Shown here piece by piece: positions 37,261 to 45,537 of a DNA stretch of 64,000 nt. Source of the stretch: Streptomyces varsoviensis (GTDB lineage: Bacteria > Actinomycetota > Actinomycetes > Streptomycetales > Streptomycetaceae). The position numbers were made by a program, and so were the translations under genes. The first letter of the stretch is position 1. Every line of letters starts with the position of its first letter. Location of the stretch: assembly GCF_000718635.1 (NCBI RefSeq), contig NZ_JOBF01000016.1, forward strand, positions 204,176 to 268,175, read 5' to 3'. The notes beneath the pieces were generated by a model. That model did not search any database. It saw nothing but the letters and a program-made list of their open reading frames with translations, and was not told where the DNA came from.

Positions 37261-37332
37261 GAGGGGGCGAGGGCCTTTCGGTCGTGCGGAGGCGTGCGGG
37301 CGCCCCGTCCGGCGGCGGGGCGGGGGCGGGGC

Positions 37333-38544
37333 TCAGGTGCGGACTTCGAGGAGGGGTACGAGCTGTTCGACGGGGGTCATCGAGCCGTGCAGCCCGACCA
37401 TCGCGGACTCGTTCGGCTCGGTCCGGGAGGCGACGATGGCGATGTCGTCGCGGGCGGCGGCGACGACGTCGCCGATCCGGCCGCGCACCCGCTCGTCCAC
37501 GCCGTCGCCGGGCCGCCCGAACCAGCCGGCCTCGATGGCCTCGTCGCGGCCCGCCACCCACATCTGCTCGCCGAGCACCTCGCGCCAGCAGGCCAGTACG
37601 TCACCGGCGGCGCCCGGTACCGCGTACACATGGCGGGCGCGTCCCTCGCCGCCGAGGAGCGCGACGCCGGCGCCGAGCTCCCAGTCCTCGTCGAAGTCGA
37701 CGCGCGACTCGGGGTCGAAGGGGATGTCGATCATGCCGTGGTCGGCGGTGACGTACAGGGCCGAGCGGGGCGGCAGTTGTTCGGCTAGGCGCTGCGCGAG
37801 CCGGTCGACGTACATGAGCTGGCCGCGCCATTCGTCCGAGTCGACGCCGAAGCGGTGGCCGTTGCCGTCGACCTCGCTGTAGTAGGTGTAGACGAGCGAG
37901 CGGCCCGCTGCCCCGAGCCGGTCGGCGGCGAGGTCCATGCGGTCCTCGCCGAGCTCCCGGCCGTGGAAGGTGCCGCCGCTGAGCGCGATCTTGGTCAGCG
38001 GAGTGTGCTGGAAGTCGGGGGCGGACACCTGGCAGGTGTGCACGCCCGCGGCGTCGGCGAGCTGGAAGATCGTGGGGTACGGCTGCCACGCGTACGGGTC
38101 GGTCCAGGGGCGCCAGCGGAGCTGGTTCATCAACTGGCCGGCGGCCGGATCGCGGACCGTGTAGCCGGGGAGGCCGTGCGCGCCCGGCGGCAGCCCGGTG
38201 CCGACGGAGGCCAGCGAGGTCGCCGTGGTGGAGGGGAAGCCCGCGGTCATCGGCTGCCCGGTGCCGTTCATGGAGCTGCCGAGCAGCGAGTGCAGGAACG
38301 GGGCCTCGGCGGGGTGGGCCTTCAGCAGCTCCCAGCCGAGGCCGTCGATCAGGAAGACGCAGACGCGGTCGGCCGGTTCGAGCTGGAGCCCGGAGGTGAG
38401 GCCGGGGACCTCCAGGCCCGCGGCGACGGCGGGCAGCAGGTCGGACAGGGCGCCGGCGCCGTAGCGCGGCAGGGGGGCGGTGCGGGGGTCGAGCGGGGTC
38501 GGGTCCTGCCAGGAGGTGGCGGGGCCGGAGGCGTAACCAGTCAT
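37333..38544 (-). CDS. Alkaline-phosphatase-superfamily protein (nucleotide pyrophosphatase-like)
   Basis: Metal-dependent phosphodiesterase/phosphatase of 403 residues. The first metal site is VFLIDGLGWELL; the Thr nucleophile lies in TAGFPSTTATSLASVGTG; later sites are TADHGMIDIPFD and the C-terminal GLHGSMTP. This is the NPP/phosphodiesterase pattern, so a nucleotide or phosphodiester substrate is likely. No signal peptide is visible, so it should be cytoplasmic. The ATG overlaps the DUF5998 stop by one base (TGATG). Confidence 0.9.
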   Translation of the reverse strand: MTGYASGPATSWQDPTPLDPRTAPLPRYGAGALSDLLPAVAAGLEVPGLTSGLQLEPADRVCVFLIDGLGWELLKAHPAEAPFLHSLLGSSMNGTGQPMTAGFPSTTATSLASVGTGLPPGAHGLPGYTVRDPAAGQLMNQLRWRPWTDPYAWQPYPTIFQLADAAGVHTCQVSAPDFQHTPLTKIALSGGTFHGRELGEDRMDLAADRLGAAGRSLVYTYYSEVDGNGHRFGVDSDEWRGQLMYVDRLAQRLAEQLPPRSALYVTADHGMIDIPFDPESRVDFDEDWELGAGVALLGGEGRARHVYAVPGAAGDVLACWREVLGEQMWVAGRDEAIEAGWFGRPGDGVDERVRGRIGDVVAAARDDIAIVASRTEPNESAMVGLHGSMTPVEQLVPLLEVRT

Positions 38545-39131
38545 CAGCGGCCGGTCGCCGCCGTCGCCTCGGACAGGGACTGCGCGAACGCCAGCGTCTG
38601 CCGCACCGTGTCGGGCCCGTCCCCCGCCTCGCTGACGCGCAGGCTCAGGTCGTCGGCGGTGGAGGAGCCGGTATAGCCGTGGTCGGCCTCGCAGTTGGGG
38701 TCGCCGCAGGCGGCGGGCTCCAGGTCGAGGCGGGAGACCGCGCCCCAGCCGATGGTCAGCACCACCTCGCGGGGCAGCGTGCCGGGGGTGTACGACTCGG
38801 GGTTGGCCACGACGCGGCTGAGCACCACCGAGGAGATCCGGCCGAGCTTGACGGACTCGGTGGAGGTCGTGGCGTAGGGCGACGGGGACGTGCCGTCCGC
38901 CGCCTGCTCGTCGGTGTGGCTCACGATGAAGCGGGTGCCGGTCAGCACGAGGACCGTGACGTGCCGGCGGACTTCGTTGGAGTCGAAGGTCGTCTCCTGG
39001 TGAACCAGGTAGGACACGACCGGCTCACCGCCCACGGCGGCCTCCACCGCCTCGGCCACGAGGGCCGGGTAGTAGCCGCTGCGCTCGATCGCCGCGCGCA
39101 GCCCTTGGGTCGTCGTACCGGTCTTCGCCAT
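38544..39131 (-). CDS. DUF5998 protein
   Basis: Actinobacterial DUF5998 protein of 195 residues with no membrane segment. Conserved stretches include AIERSGYYPALVAEAVEAAVGGEPV, YLVHQETTFD, HVTVLVLTGTRFIVSHTDEQ and the Cys pair in ACGDPNCEADHGYTG. Function is unknown. It is coupled to the phosphatase gene, suggesting a shared role. It ends DNA-proximal to the Pat-type gene, 27 bp downstream of its stop. Confidence 0.9.
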   Translation of the reverse strand: MAKTGTTTQGLRAAIERSGYYPALVAEAVEAAVGGEPVVSYLVHQETTFDSNEVRRHVTVLVLTGTRFIVSHTDEQAADGTSPSPYATTSTESVKLGRISSVVLSRVVANPESYTPGTLPREVVLTIGWGAVSRLDLEPAACGDPNCEADHGYTGSSTADDLSLRVSEAGDGPDTVRQTLAFAQSLSEATAATGR

Positions 39132-39158
39132 ACGCCCATCCTACGGGGCGTGTGGGTC

Positions 39159-42065
39159 TCAGTAGGCGGGCAGGCGGCGGGGGCCGAGGTCGGTGCGGAC
39201 GGGCGGGGGCGCGAGGCGCAGGGTCGCGCCCAGCACCTGGAGCCCGTGCGGGGCGACGACCACGGGTTCGAGGTCGACGGCGACGACCTCGGGGTGGTCG
39301 TCGACGAGGCGGGAGACGCGCAGCAGGAGTTCTTCGAGCGCCTTGGTGTCCACGGGGGTGGTGCCGCGCCAGCCGAAGAGGAGCGGGGCCGTCCGGATGG
39401 ACCGGATCAGCTCGGCGGCGTCCCGGTCGGTGGCCGGTACGAGCCGGTGCGCGGTGTCGCCGAGCAGCAGGGAGGGGGCGCCGGCCAGCCCGAAGGAGAG
39501 CACCGCGCCGACGGCGGGGTCGATGGTGGCCCGGATGACGGTGTCCACGCCGCGCGGGGCCATCGACTGCACCACCAGCCGCAGCTCCTCCGGCTTGCCG
39601 AGCAGTTCGGTCAGCTCGGCGTAGGCGCGGCGCAGTTCGTTCTCGCCGCCGAGGTCGAGGCGGACCCCGCCGAGGTCCGCGCGGTGGCGCAGATGGGGCG
39701 CGGTGGGCTTGAGGGCGACGGGGTAGCCGAGCCGGCCGGCGGCCCGTACGGCCTCGTCGGGGCCGGGCGCGGGCAGGGCGGGCAGCACCGGGATGCCGTA
39801 CCGGGCCAGCAGGCGCTGGGTGTCCGCCGCGGAGAGCTGCACGGAGCGGGGGGCGGCGGGGGCCGCGCCGAGTGCGGGGGCGGCGGCGCCGGTCGGCCGC
39901 GCCGTGCGCCCGTACGCGGCCTCTGCGTCCGCGGCCTCGCCTCGGGCGGTCTTGCCGTCCGCGGTCTCGCCGCGCGCGGTACCGCCGTGGGTGGCCGCCC
40001 CGTGCGCGGCGAGCAGCACGTCGATGTCGGCCGCGGCGCCGGCCTCGTCGATGTCGTCGTACTCAGGGACGCGCCCGGGAGAGGCCGTCCCCTTGCGCCA
40101 CTGCGCGTACCGCGCGGCCTGGGCGAGCGCCCGTACGGCCCGTTCGGCGGCGGGGAAGGAGGGGATGCCGCCCGGGGCCGCGGCGCCCGGCGCGGCCTGC
40201 GGGTCGTCCCGCGGGGTGGCCAGCGCGTCGGCCAGGCCCGGTATTTCGAGGTGGACGACGGCCACCGGCTTCGCCGCCGGGGCGGCGGCCACCGTCTCGC
40301 GCAGGGCCGACGCGAGCTGCGCGGCCGAGGCGTCGCCGACCCAAGGGATGGCGGTGACGACGACGGCGTCGCACAGGTCGTCGGCGAGGGCGTCGGCGAG
40401 CGCCGCGCGGAAGTCGTCCGGTCCGGCGGACGTGGTGAGGTCGCGCGGCGGGAGCGGGCGGAGCCGCTCGGTGAGGCAGGCGTCGTAGGTGAGGAGGGCG
40501 AGGGAGTCCGAATTGCCGAGGATGGCGACCCGGGGGCCGCCCGGCAGCGGCTGGGAGGCGAGCAGCAGCCCGGTGTCGGCGAGTTCGGTGACGGTGTCCA
40601 CGCGGATGACGCCGGCCTGCCGGAGCAGGTCGGAGACCGTGGCGTCGGGGATGCGCGTCGCGGGCACGGCGTGGCCGCTGGGCGCGGTGCCGCCGTGCCG
40701 GGCGCCCTTGACGACGACGACCGGTTTGACCGCGGCGGTGCGCTTGGCGAGCCGGGTGAACTTGCGGGGGTCCCCGATGGATTCGAGGTACATGACGACG
40801 ACGGCGGTCTCCGGGTCGTCGTGCCAGTACTGGAGGAAGTCGTTGCCGGAGACGTCGGCGCGGTTGCCGGCGGAGACGAAGGTGGAGACCCCCGCGAGCG
40901 AGGCGGCGCGCCGGTGCAGCCCGGAGAGCAGGGCGATGCCGATGGCCCCGGACTGGGAGAACAGCCCCACCTGCCCGGCGGCCGGCATCTCGGGCGACAG
41001 CGAGGCGTTGAGCCGGACTCCGGGCGCGGTGTTGATGAGGCCGAACGCGTTGGGGCCGATGACGCGCATGCCGTACGAGCGGGCCTGGCGGACCAGCTCG
41101 CGCTGGCGGTCACGGCCCTCGGGGCCGCTCTCGGCGTATCCGGCGGAGAGGACGACGAGGCCCTGGACGCCGTGCTCCCCGCAGTCGGCGACGGCGGCGG
41201 GCACCTGGTCGGCGGGGACCGCGACAACGGCCAGGTCGACGGTCTCCTCGATCTCGCCGACCGAGCGGTAGGCGGGCACGTCCTCGGGCCGCAGCCGCGA
41301 GGCCCCTTCCGGGAAGGCCCGGTTGACCGCGTACGCGCGGCCGGTGAAGCCGCCCTCCAGGATGTTGCGCAGGGCGGTTCGGCCGACGCCGCCGGGCTCG
41401 CGGCCCGTGCCGACGACGGCGACCGAGCCGGGGGCGAGGAGCCGCCGCACCGAGCGGGCCTCGGCGCGCTGTTCGCGGGCGCGCTGGACGGCGAGGGACT
41501 GGTCGGTGGGTTCCAGGTCGAATTCGAGCCGGACGACGCCGTCCTCGAAGGAGCGCTTCTGGGTGTACCCGGCGTCCGTGAAGACCTTGATCATTTTGGT
41601 GTTGGCGGGCAGCACCTCCGCGGCGAACCGGCGGATCGAGCGCTCGCGGGCGACGGCCGCGATGTGCTCCAGGAGGGCGGAGGCGACGCCGCGGCCCTGG
41701 TGCGCGTCCTGGACGAGGAAGGCCACCTCGGCCTCGTCGGCGGGCGCGGTGGCGGCCATGCCGCGCGCGTCGATGCGGTCGTAGCGAACGGTGGCGATGA
41801 ACTCGTCTCCGACCGTGGCGGCGAGCCCGACGCGGTCCACGTAGTCGTGGTGGGTGAAGCGGTGGACGTCGCGGTCGGACAGGCGCGGGTAGGGGGCGAA
41901 GAAGCGGTAGTACTTCGACTCGTCCGAGACCTGCTCGTAGAAGCTGGTCAGGCGCTGCGCGTCGGCCTCGGTGATCGGCCGGATCTGCGCCGTGCCGCCG
42001 TCGCGCAGCACGACATCGGCTTCCCAGTGGGTCGGGTACGCGGCCTGCTCCGACGGCGTGTGCAT
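39159..42065 (-). CDS. GNAT / NDP-forming acyl-CoA synthetase fusion (Pat-type lysine acetyltransferase)
   Basis: Large protein of 968 residues. Residues about 15-200 form a GNAT acetyltransferase (DGGTAQIRPITEADAQRLTSFY, EVAFLVQDAHQGRGVASALL). The rest is a full NDP-forming acyl-CoA-synthetase module: CoA-binding (GSVAVVGTGREPGGVGRTALRNIL), ligase (GPNAFGLINTAPGVRLNASLSP, FSQSGAIGIALL) and ATP-grasp (YPVALKPTAPHLRHRADLGGVRLDL). This is the Pat family that acetylates enzymes such as acyl-CoA synthetases; the GNAT-first order matches what I recall for S. lividans PatA. A low-complexity stretch (HGGTARGETADGKTARGEA, residues about 690-725) links the parts. ATG 42065 gives MHTPSEQAAYP. Confidence 0.92.
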   Translation of the reverse strand: MHTPSEQAAYPTHWEADVVLRDGGTAQIRPITEADAQRLTSFYEQVSDESKYYRFFAPYPRLSDRDVHRFTHHDYVDRVGLAATVGDEFIATVRYDRIDARGMAATAPADEAEVAFLVQDAHQGRGVASALLEHIAAVARERSIRRFAAEVLPANTKMIKVFTDAGYTQKRSFEDGVVRLEFDLEPTDQSLAVQRAREQRAEARSVRRLLAPGSVAVVGTGREPGGVGRTALRNILEGGFTGRAYAVNRAFPEGASRLRPEDVPAYRSVGEIEETVDLAVVAVPADQVPAAVADCGEHGVQGLVVLSAGYAESGPEGRDRQRELVRQARSYGMRVIGPNAFGLINTAPGVRLNASLSPEMPAAGQVGLFSQSGAIGIALLSGLHRRAASLAGVSTFVSAGNRADVSGNDFLQYWHDDPETAVVVMYLESIGDPRKFTRLAKRTAAVKPVVVVKGARHGGTAPSGHAVPATRIPDATVSDLLRQAGVIRVDTVTELADTGLLLASQPLPGGPRVAILGNSDSLALLTYDACLTERLRPLPPRDLTTSAGPDDFRAALADALADDLCDAVVVTAIPWVGDASAAQLASALRETVAAAPAAKPVAVVHLEIPGLADALATPRDDPQAAPGAAAPGGIPSFPAAERAVRALAQAARYAQWRKGTASPGRVPEYDDIDEAGAAADIDVLLAAHGAATHGGTARGETADGKTARGEAADAEAAYGRTARPTGAAAPALGAAPAAPRSVQLSAADTQRLLARYGIPVLPALPAPGPDEAVRAAGRLGYPVALKPTAPHLRHRADLGGVRLDLGGENELRRAYAELTELLGKPEELRLVVQSMAPRGVDTVIRATIDPAVGAVLSFGLAGAPSLLLGDTAHRLVPATDRDAAELIRSIRTAPLLFGWRGTTPVDTKALEELLLRVSRLVDDHPEVVAVDLEPVVVAPHGLQVLGATLRLAPPPVRTDLGPRRLPAY

Positions 42066-42316
42066 GGGGCCAGCGTACGACCGGGCACTGACAAGGCCCC
42101 GCTCGCGTACGCCGGCGGGGCGGGGCGAGGCGGGCGGCGGGTGCCGCGGGGGCGGGGCGCGGCAGGCGAGGAGGGATGAAATAAGTGAAAGCCGATGAAA
42201 GAGGCCGGAAGAGGGTGAAAGGAAGCAAGGGCGGGCAGGGCGGCACAATGGAGGATGGCAGTGGGGGCGGCAGGGTGCCCGACGTCACCAGCGGAGGGGC
42301 GTCGACACCGTGAGAG

Positions 42317-42332
42317 ACTGGTCTAGACAACC
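42317..42332 (+). promoter_or_regulatory. DasR-like dre site upstream of ptsH
   Basis: ACTGGTCTAGACAACC, matching 14 of 16 bases of the DasR consensus ACTGGTCTAGACCACT as I remember it, 23 bases before the ptsH start. DasR (GntR family, responsive to glucosamine-6-phosphate) is known to repress pts genes in Streptomyces. Confidence 0.8.
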
Positions 42333-42355
42333 AATACGACTTGAAGGGCAACACC

Positions 42356-42637
42356 ATGGTTGAGCGCCGCGTCACCGTCGGCTGGGCCGAGGGGCTGCAC
42401 GCCCGCCCCGCGTCGATCTTCGTCCGCGCCGCGACCGCCTCGGGCGTCCCCGTGACGATCGCCAAGGCCGACGGCAACCCGGTCAACGCCGCCTCCATGC
42501 TCGCGGTGCTGGGCCTGGGCGCCCAGGGCGGCGAGGAGATCGTTCTCGCCTCGGAGGCCGACGACGCCGAGGCCGCGCTCGACCGCCTCGCGAAGCTGGT
42601 CGCCGAGGGGCTTGAGGAGCTTCCGGAGACCGTCTGA
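42356..42637 (+). CDS. ptsH: HPr phosphocarrier protein
   Basis: General PTS phosphocarrier, 93 residues. His15 in AEGLHARPAS receives phosphate from enzyme I; Ser47 in NAASMLAVLGLG is at the regulatory position. Such proteins feed PTS sugar uptake, in Streptomyces notably N-acetylglucosamine and fructose. ATG 42356 gives MVERRVTVGWAEG; TTG 42341 is a weaker option. It is a single-gene unit with a DasR-like operator ahead and a terminator behind. Confidence 0.96.
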   Translation: MVERRVTVGWAEGLHARPASIFVRAATASGVPVTIAKADGNPVNAASMLAVLGLGAQGGEEIVLASEADDAEAALDRLAKLVAEGLEELPETV

Positions 42638-42670
42638 TCCGCCTTCGCGGGCGCGGCGCCGCCGCGCGAC

Positions 42671-42704
42671 GGGCCGCGGTGACCGAACACGGTCGCCGCG
42701 GCCC
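42671..42704 (+). terminator. Terminator after ptsH
   Basis: 14-bp stem (42671-42684 and 42691-42704) with one G-U pair, a GAACAC loop and a downstream T-rich run (TTCTGTGTCTCC). Confidence 0.88.
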
Positions 42705-42770
42705 TTCTGTGTCTCCATGTCTCTGTGTCTCTGTGCACCCGGGCCCCGTTTCCCGGCCGCCCTACGGGCA

Positions 42771-42810
42771 CGCCGAAGGCCCCGGCCGGGTGGGGCCGGG
42801 GCCTTCGGCG
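42771..42810 (-). terminator. Terminator after the M23 peptidase gene
   Basis: Perfect 17-bp inverted repeat (42771-42787 and 42794-42810) with a six-base loop, 40 bp past the M23 stop on the leftward strand. Confidence 0.88.
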
Positions 42811-42849
42811 GAGTCCGGATATGGTCCTCCCGTACGCGGAGGCCGCCGC

Positions 42850-43659
42850 TCAGAGGCTGACGCCGTGCGCGCGCAGATACCCGACGGGGTCGATGTCCGA
42901 GCCGTACTGGGGCGACGTACGGGCCTCGAAGTGCAGGTGCGGGCCGGTCACGTTGCCGGTGGAGCCCGAGAGGGCTATCTGCTGCCCCGGGGTGACCGTC
43001 TGGCCGACGGAGACGCCGATGGAGGAGAGGTGGCCGTACTGCGTGTACGTGCCGTCGTTCATCTTGATGACGATGTTGTTGCCGTAGGCGCCGCCCCAGC
43101 CGGCCTCGACGACGGTTCCCGCGCCCACGGAGTGCACGGAGGTGCCCTCTCCGGCGTGGAAGTCGACGCCGGTGTGGCTGCCGGAGGACCACAGTCCGCT
43201 GGACGCCTTGTAGGCGGTGGAGACGTACGAGCCGTCGATCGGCGAGACGAAGGTGTTGAGCCGACGGCGCTCCTCGTCCCGGGCGGCCTTCTCCTTGGCG
43301 GCGCGCTCCGCGTCGGCCTTCCGCTTGGCCTCCTCCGCGCGCTTCTTGGCCTTGGCGGCCTGCGCCTTGGCCTCGGCCTCCGCCTTCGCCTTGGCGGCCG
43401 CCTGGGCGGCGGCGTGCTCCTGGGTCTGGGCCTGGGCGCCGATGTTGTCGGCCACGTCGTTGCTCATGACGACGGCCTGGATGAGGCCGGTGTCCTCGAC
43501 CGAGGGGGCGGCGTGGTCGCCGCCGGAGGCGAGGGCCGGGGAGGCGAGGCCGGCGACGACGCCGGTCGCGGCCAGGGTCGCGACGCCCGCCGCGTTGGCG
43601 CCGACGCGCACGGCGCGGCTGGGACGACGGTGTTTCCCGGTGGCACGGGTGAACGCCAT
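42850..43659 (-). CDS. Secreted M23 peptidoglycan endopeptidase
   Basis: Secreted cell-wall hydrolase of 269 residues. An N-terminal signal (RAVRVGANAAGVATLAATGVVAGLASPALA) is followed by an Ala/Lys/Glu coiled coil (AAAKAKAEAEAKAQAAKAKK, residues about 83-130) and a LytM/M23 domain with zinc motifs SHTGVDFHA and GPHLHFE. It should cut peptide cross-links in peptidoglycan during growth or germination. It has its own terminator, and a long structured leader matching the ydaO c-di-AMP riboswitch. Confidence 0.94.
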   Translation of the reverse strand: MAFTRATGKHRRPSRAVRVGANAAGVATLAATGVVAGLASPALASGGDHAAPSVEDTGLIQAVVMSNDVADNIGAQAQTQEHAAAQAAAKAKAEAEAKAQAAKAKKRAEEAKRKADAERAAKEKAARDEERRRLNTFVSPIDGSYVSTAYKASSGLWSSGSHTGVDFHAGEGTSVHSVGAGTVVEAGWGGAYGNNIVIKMNDGTYTQYGHLSSIGVSVGQTVTPGQQIALSGSTGNVTGPHLHFEARTSPQYGSDIDPVGYLRAHGVSL

Positions 43660-43683
43660 AGGTAAGGCTGATCCTTTCCTTCC

Positions 43684-43850
43684 TTCTCGCCTACCGGGTT
43701 AGCTGACGGGTTCGGAGCAGGAAGGTCTCCTACGGGTCCCTCCGGGAAGGGGCCCGATTCACCCCAGGGACGTATGGGTCCCCGGCTCCCCTGGCTCGCG
43801 CCATTGGGGACTCGGCGATGGCTGCCCGGGGCCGCGGCTGCGACTCATGG
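43684..43850 (-). ncRNA. ydaO-type c-di-AMP riboswitch
   Basis: Leader of the M23 gene. On the leftward strand it carries the class-defining blocks: GGGGACCC, GGGGTGAATC (43756-43765), and CCGAACCCGTCAGCTAACC (43697-43715) followed by CGGTAGGCG, then AAGGAAAGGATC close to the start codon. In Streptomyces this riboswitch class controls cell-wall hydrolases such as Rpf and M23 enzymes, shutting expression when c-di-AMP is high. Boundaries are approximate. Confidence 0.9.
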
Positions 43851-43970
43851 GTGACGGACAACCGCCATGACGCTAAACGGGGCTTCTTTCAATCGGCAAA
43901 CAGAAGCGCGATTTTGTGGCCCACGCCACACGGCAGACGTGCAACCACTCCTATAAACCGGACATACAGC

Positions 43971-44004
43971 GGGGCGCGAGGGTCCCGAAGGTCCCTCGCG
44001 CCCC
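43971..44004 (-). terminator. Terminator after the M16 peptidase pair
   Basis: 12-bp perfect stem (43971-43982 and 43993-44004, arms GGGGCGCGAGGG/CCCTCGCGCCCC) with a ten-base loop, about 125 bp past the M16 stop and upstream of the M23 promoter. The interval 43851-43970 is the likely promoter of the riboswitch transcript. Confidence 0.85.
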
Positions 44005-44127
44005 ACTCGTCCCGCTATGGAACGCTCCTTGTCCCGTTATGAGCCCCGGCCGTCCCGGAGCCGTCCTGGCCGGTTCTAGTCGGCCCGCCCGGCCCCGCTC
44101 GTTCCAGTCGGCCGGCCTTCGGCGCGC

Positions 44128-45537
44128 TCAGCCGGAGACGACCGTCACCTCTCCGATGCCGAGCGCCTCGACCGGCTCCTGGATCTGCGCGGCGTCGCCG
44201 ACGAGGACCGTGACGAGCCGGTCGGCCGGGAAGGCGCTGACGACGGCCGCGGTCGCCTCCACCGTGCCGGTCTCCGCGAGGCGCGCGTAGAGCTGGGCCT
44301 GGAAGTCGTCCGGGAGGTGCTGCTCGACCTGGTCGGCCAGCGTCCCGGCGACGGCGGCGGCCGTCTCGTACTTCAGGGGGGCGACGCCGACGAGGTTCTG
44401 CACGGCGACATCGCGCTCGGCGTCCGTCAGCCCCTCGGCGGCCAGCGTCCGCAGCACGGCCCACAGGTCCGCGAGCGCCGGCCCGGTGGACTCGGTGTCC
44501 ACCGAGCCGCTGATGGCCAGCAGGGAGGCGCCGGTGGCCCCCTGGAGGGCCGACGGCTCGGAGGAGCGCAGCACCTGGGCGTACGAGCGCACGCCGTAGG
44601 TGTAGCCCTTCTCCTCGCGCAGCACGCGGTCCAGGCGCGAGGTGAGGGTGCCGCCGAGGCAGTACGCGCCGAGCACCTGGGCGGGCCAGACGCGGTCGTG
44701 CCGGTCGGGGCCGATCCGGCCGATGAGGAGCTGGGTCTGCACGGCGCCGGGGCGGTCCACGATCACCACCCGACCGGTGTCGTCGGCGGTGATGGGCGTC
44801 ACGGGGTACGGCTCGGCGGTGCCGCCGGTCCACGCGCCGAGCGTGTCGGCGAGGTCCTGGGCCAGGTCGACGCCGGTGAAGTCGCCGACGACCACGGCGG
44901 TCGCGGTGGCGGGCCGTACATGCGCCTCGTAGAAGGCCCGTACGGCCGCGGCGTCGATGTTCCGGACGGTCTCCTCGGTGCCCTGGCGGGGCCGGGACAT
45001 GCGCGCGTCCGCGGGGAAGAGCTGCTTGGAGAGCGCCATGGCGGCCCGGCGGGCCGGGTTGGCCAGCTCGTGCGGGATCTCGTCGAGGCGGTTGCCCACG
45101 AGCCGCTCGATCTCGCTGTCCGCGAAGGCCGGCGCGCGCAGGGCGTCGGCGAGCAGGGCGAGCGCCTTGGGCAGCCGGGAGGCCGGGACCTCCAGCGAGA
45201 CGCGGACGCCCGGGTGGTCGGCGTGCGCGTCGAGGGTGGCGCCGCACCGCTCCAGCTCGGCGGCGAACTCCTCGGCGGAGTGCTTGTCGGTGCCCTCGGA
45301 AAGGGCGCGCGCCATGATCGTGGCGACGCCGTCGAGCCCGGCCGGCTCGGCCTCCAGCGGCGCCTGGAGGTTGACCTCCACGGCGACGACCTGCTGGCCG
45401 GGGCGGTGGCAGTGCAGCAGCGTGAGGCCGTTGGGGAGCTGGTCGCGCTCGGGGGCCGGGAAGGCCCACGGGGTGGCGGCGCCGGGCCGCGGCTGCGGGT
45501 GGAAATGCATGGTGGTGGTGGCCACGGCGTCGCTCAC
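44128..45537 (-). CDS. M16 peptidase-like protein lacking the metal site
   Basis: Inverzincin-fold protein of 469 residues. At the place where active M16 enzymes carry HxxEH it reads LDGVATIMARALSEGT, so zinc cannot be bound. The C-terminal half keeps the substrate-side Arg/Tyr motif, REEKGYTYGVRSYAQ. Such proteins pair with an active M16 subunit, as in mitochondrial processing peptidase. GTG 45537 overlaps the stop of the active subunit gene (GTGA, 45534-45537), consistent with a 1:1 heterodimer. Confidence 0.92.
   Translation of the reverse strand: MSDAVATTTMHFHPQPRPGAATPWAFPAPERDQLPNGLTLLHCHRPGQQVVAVEVNLQAPLEAEPAGLDGVATIMARALSEGTDKHSAEEFAAELERCGATLDAHADHPGVRVSLEVPASRLPKALALLADALRAPAFADSEIERLVGNRLDEIPHELANPARRAAMALSKQLFPADARMSRPRQGTEETVRNIDAAAVRAFYEAHVRPATATAVVVGDFTGVDLAQDLADTLGAWTGGTAEPYPVTPITADDTGRVVIVDRPGAVQTQLLIGRIGPDRHDRVWPAQVLGAYCLGGTLTSRLDRVLREEKGYTYGVRSYAQVLRSSEPSALQGATGASLLAISGSVDTESTGPALADLWAVLRTLAAEGLTDAERDVAVQNLVGVAPLKYETAAAVAGTLADQVEQHLPDDFQAQLYARLAETGTVEATAAVVSAFPADRLVTVLVGDAAQIQEPVEALGIGEVTVVSG

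Noticed and set aside
38679..42179. Rightward open frame of about 1166 codons opposite the Pat-type gene
   Set aside because: It is the antisense of the Pat, DUF5998 and spacer sequence, with Gly/Val/Asp-dominated composition typical of high-GC shadow frames and no domain motif.
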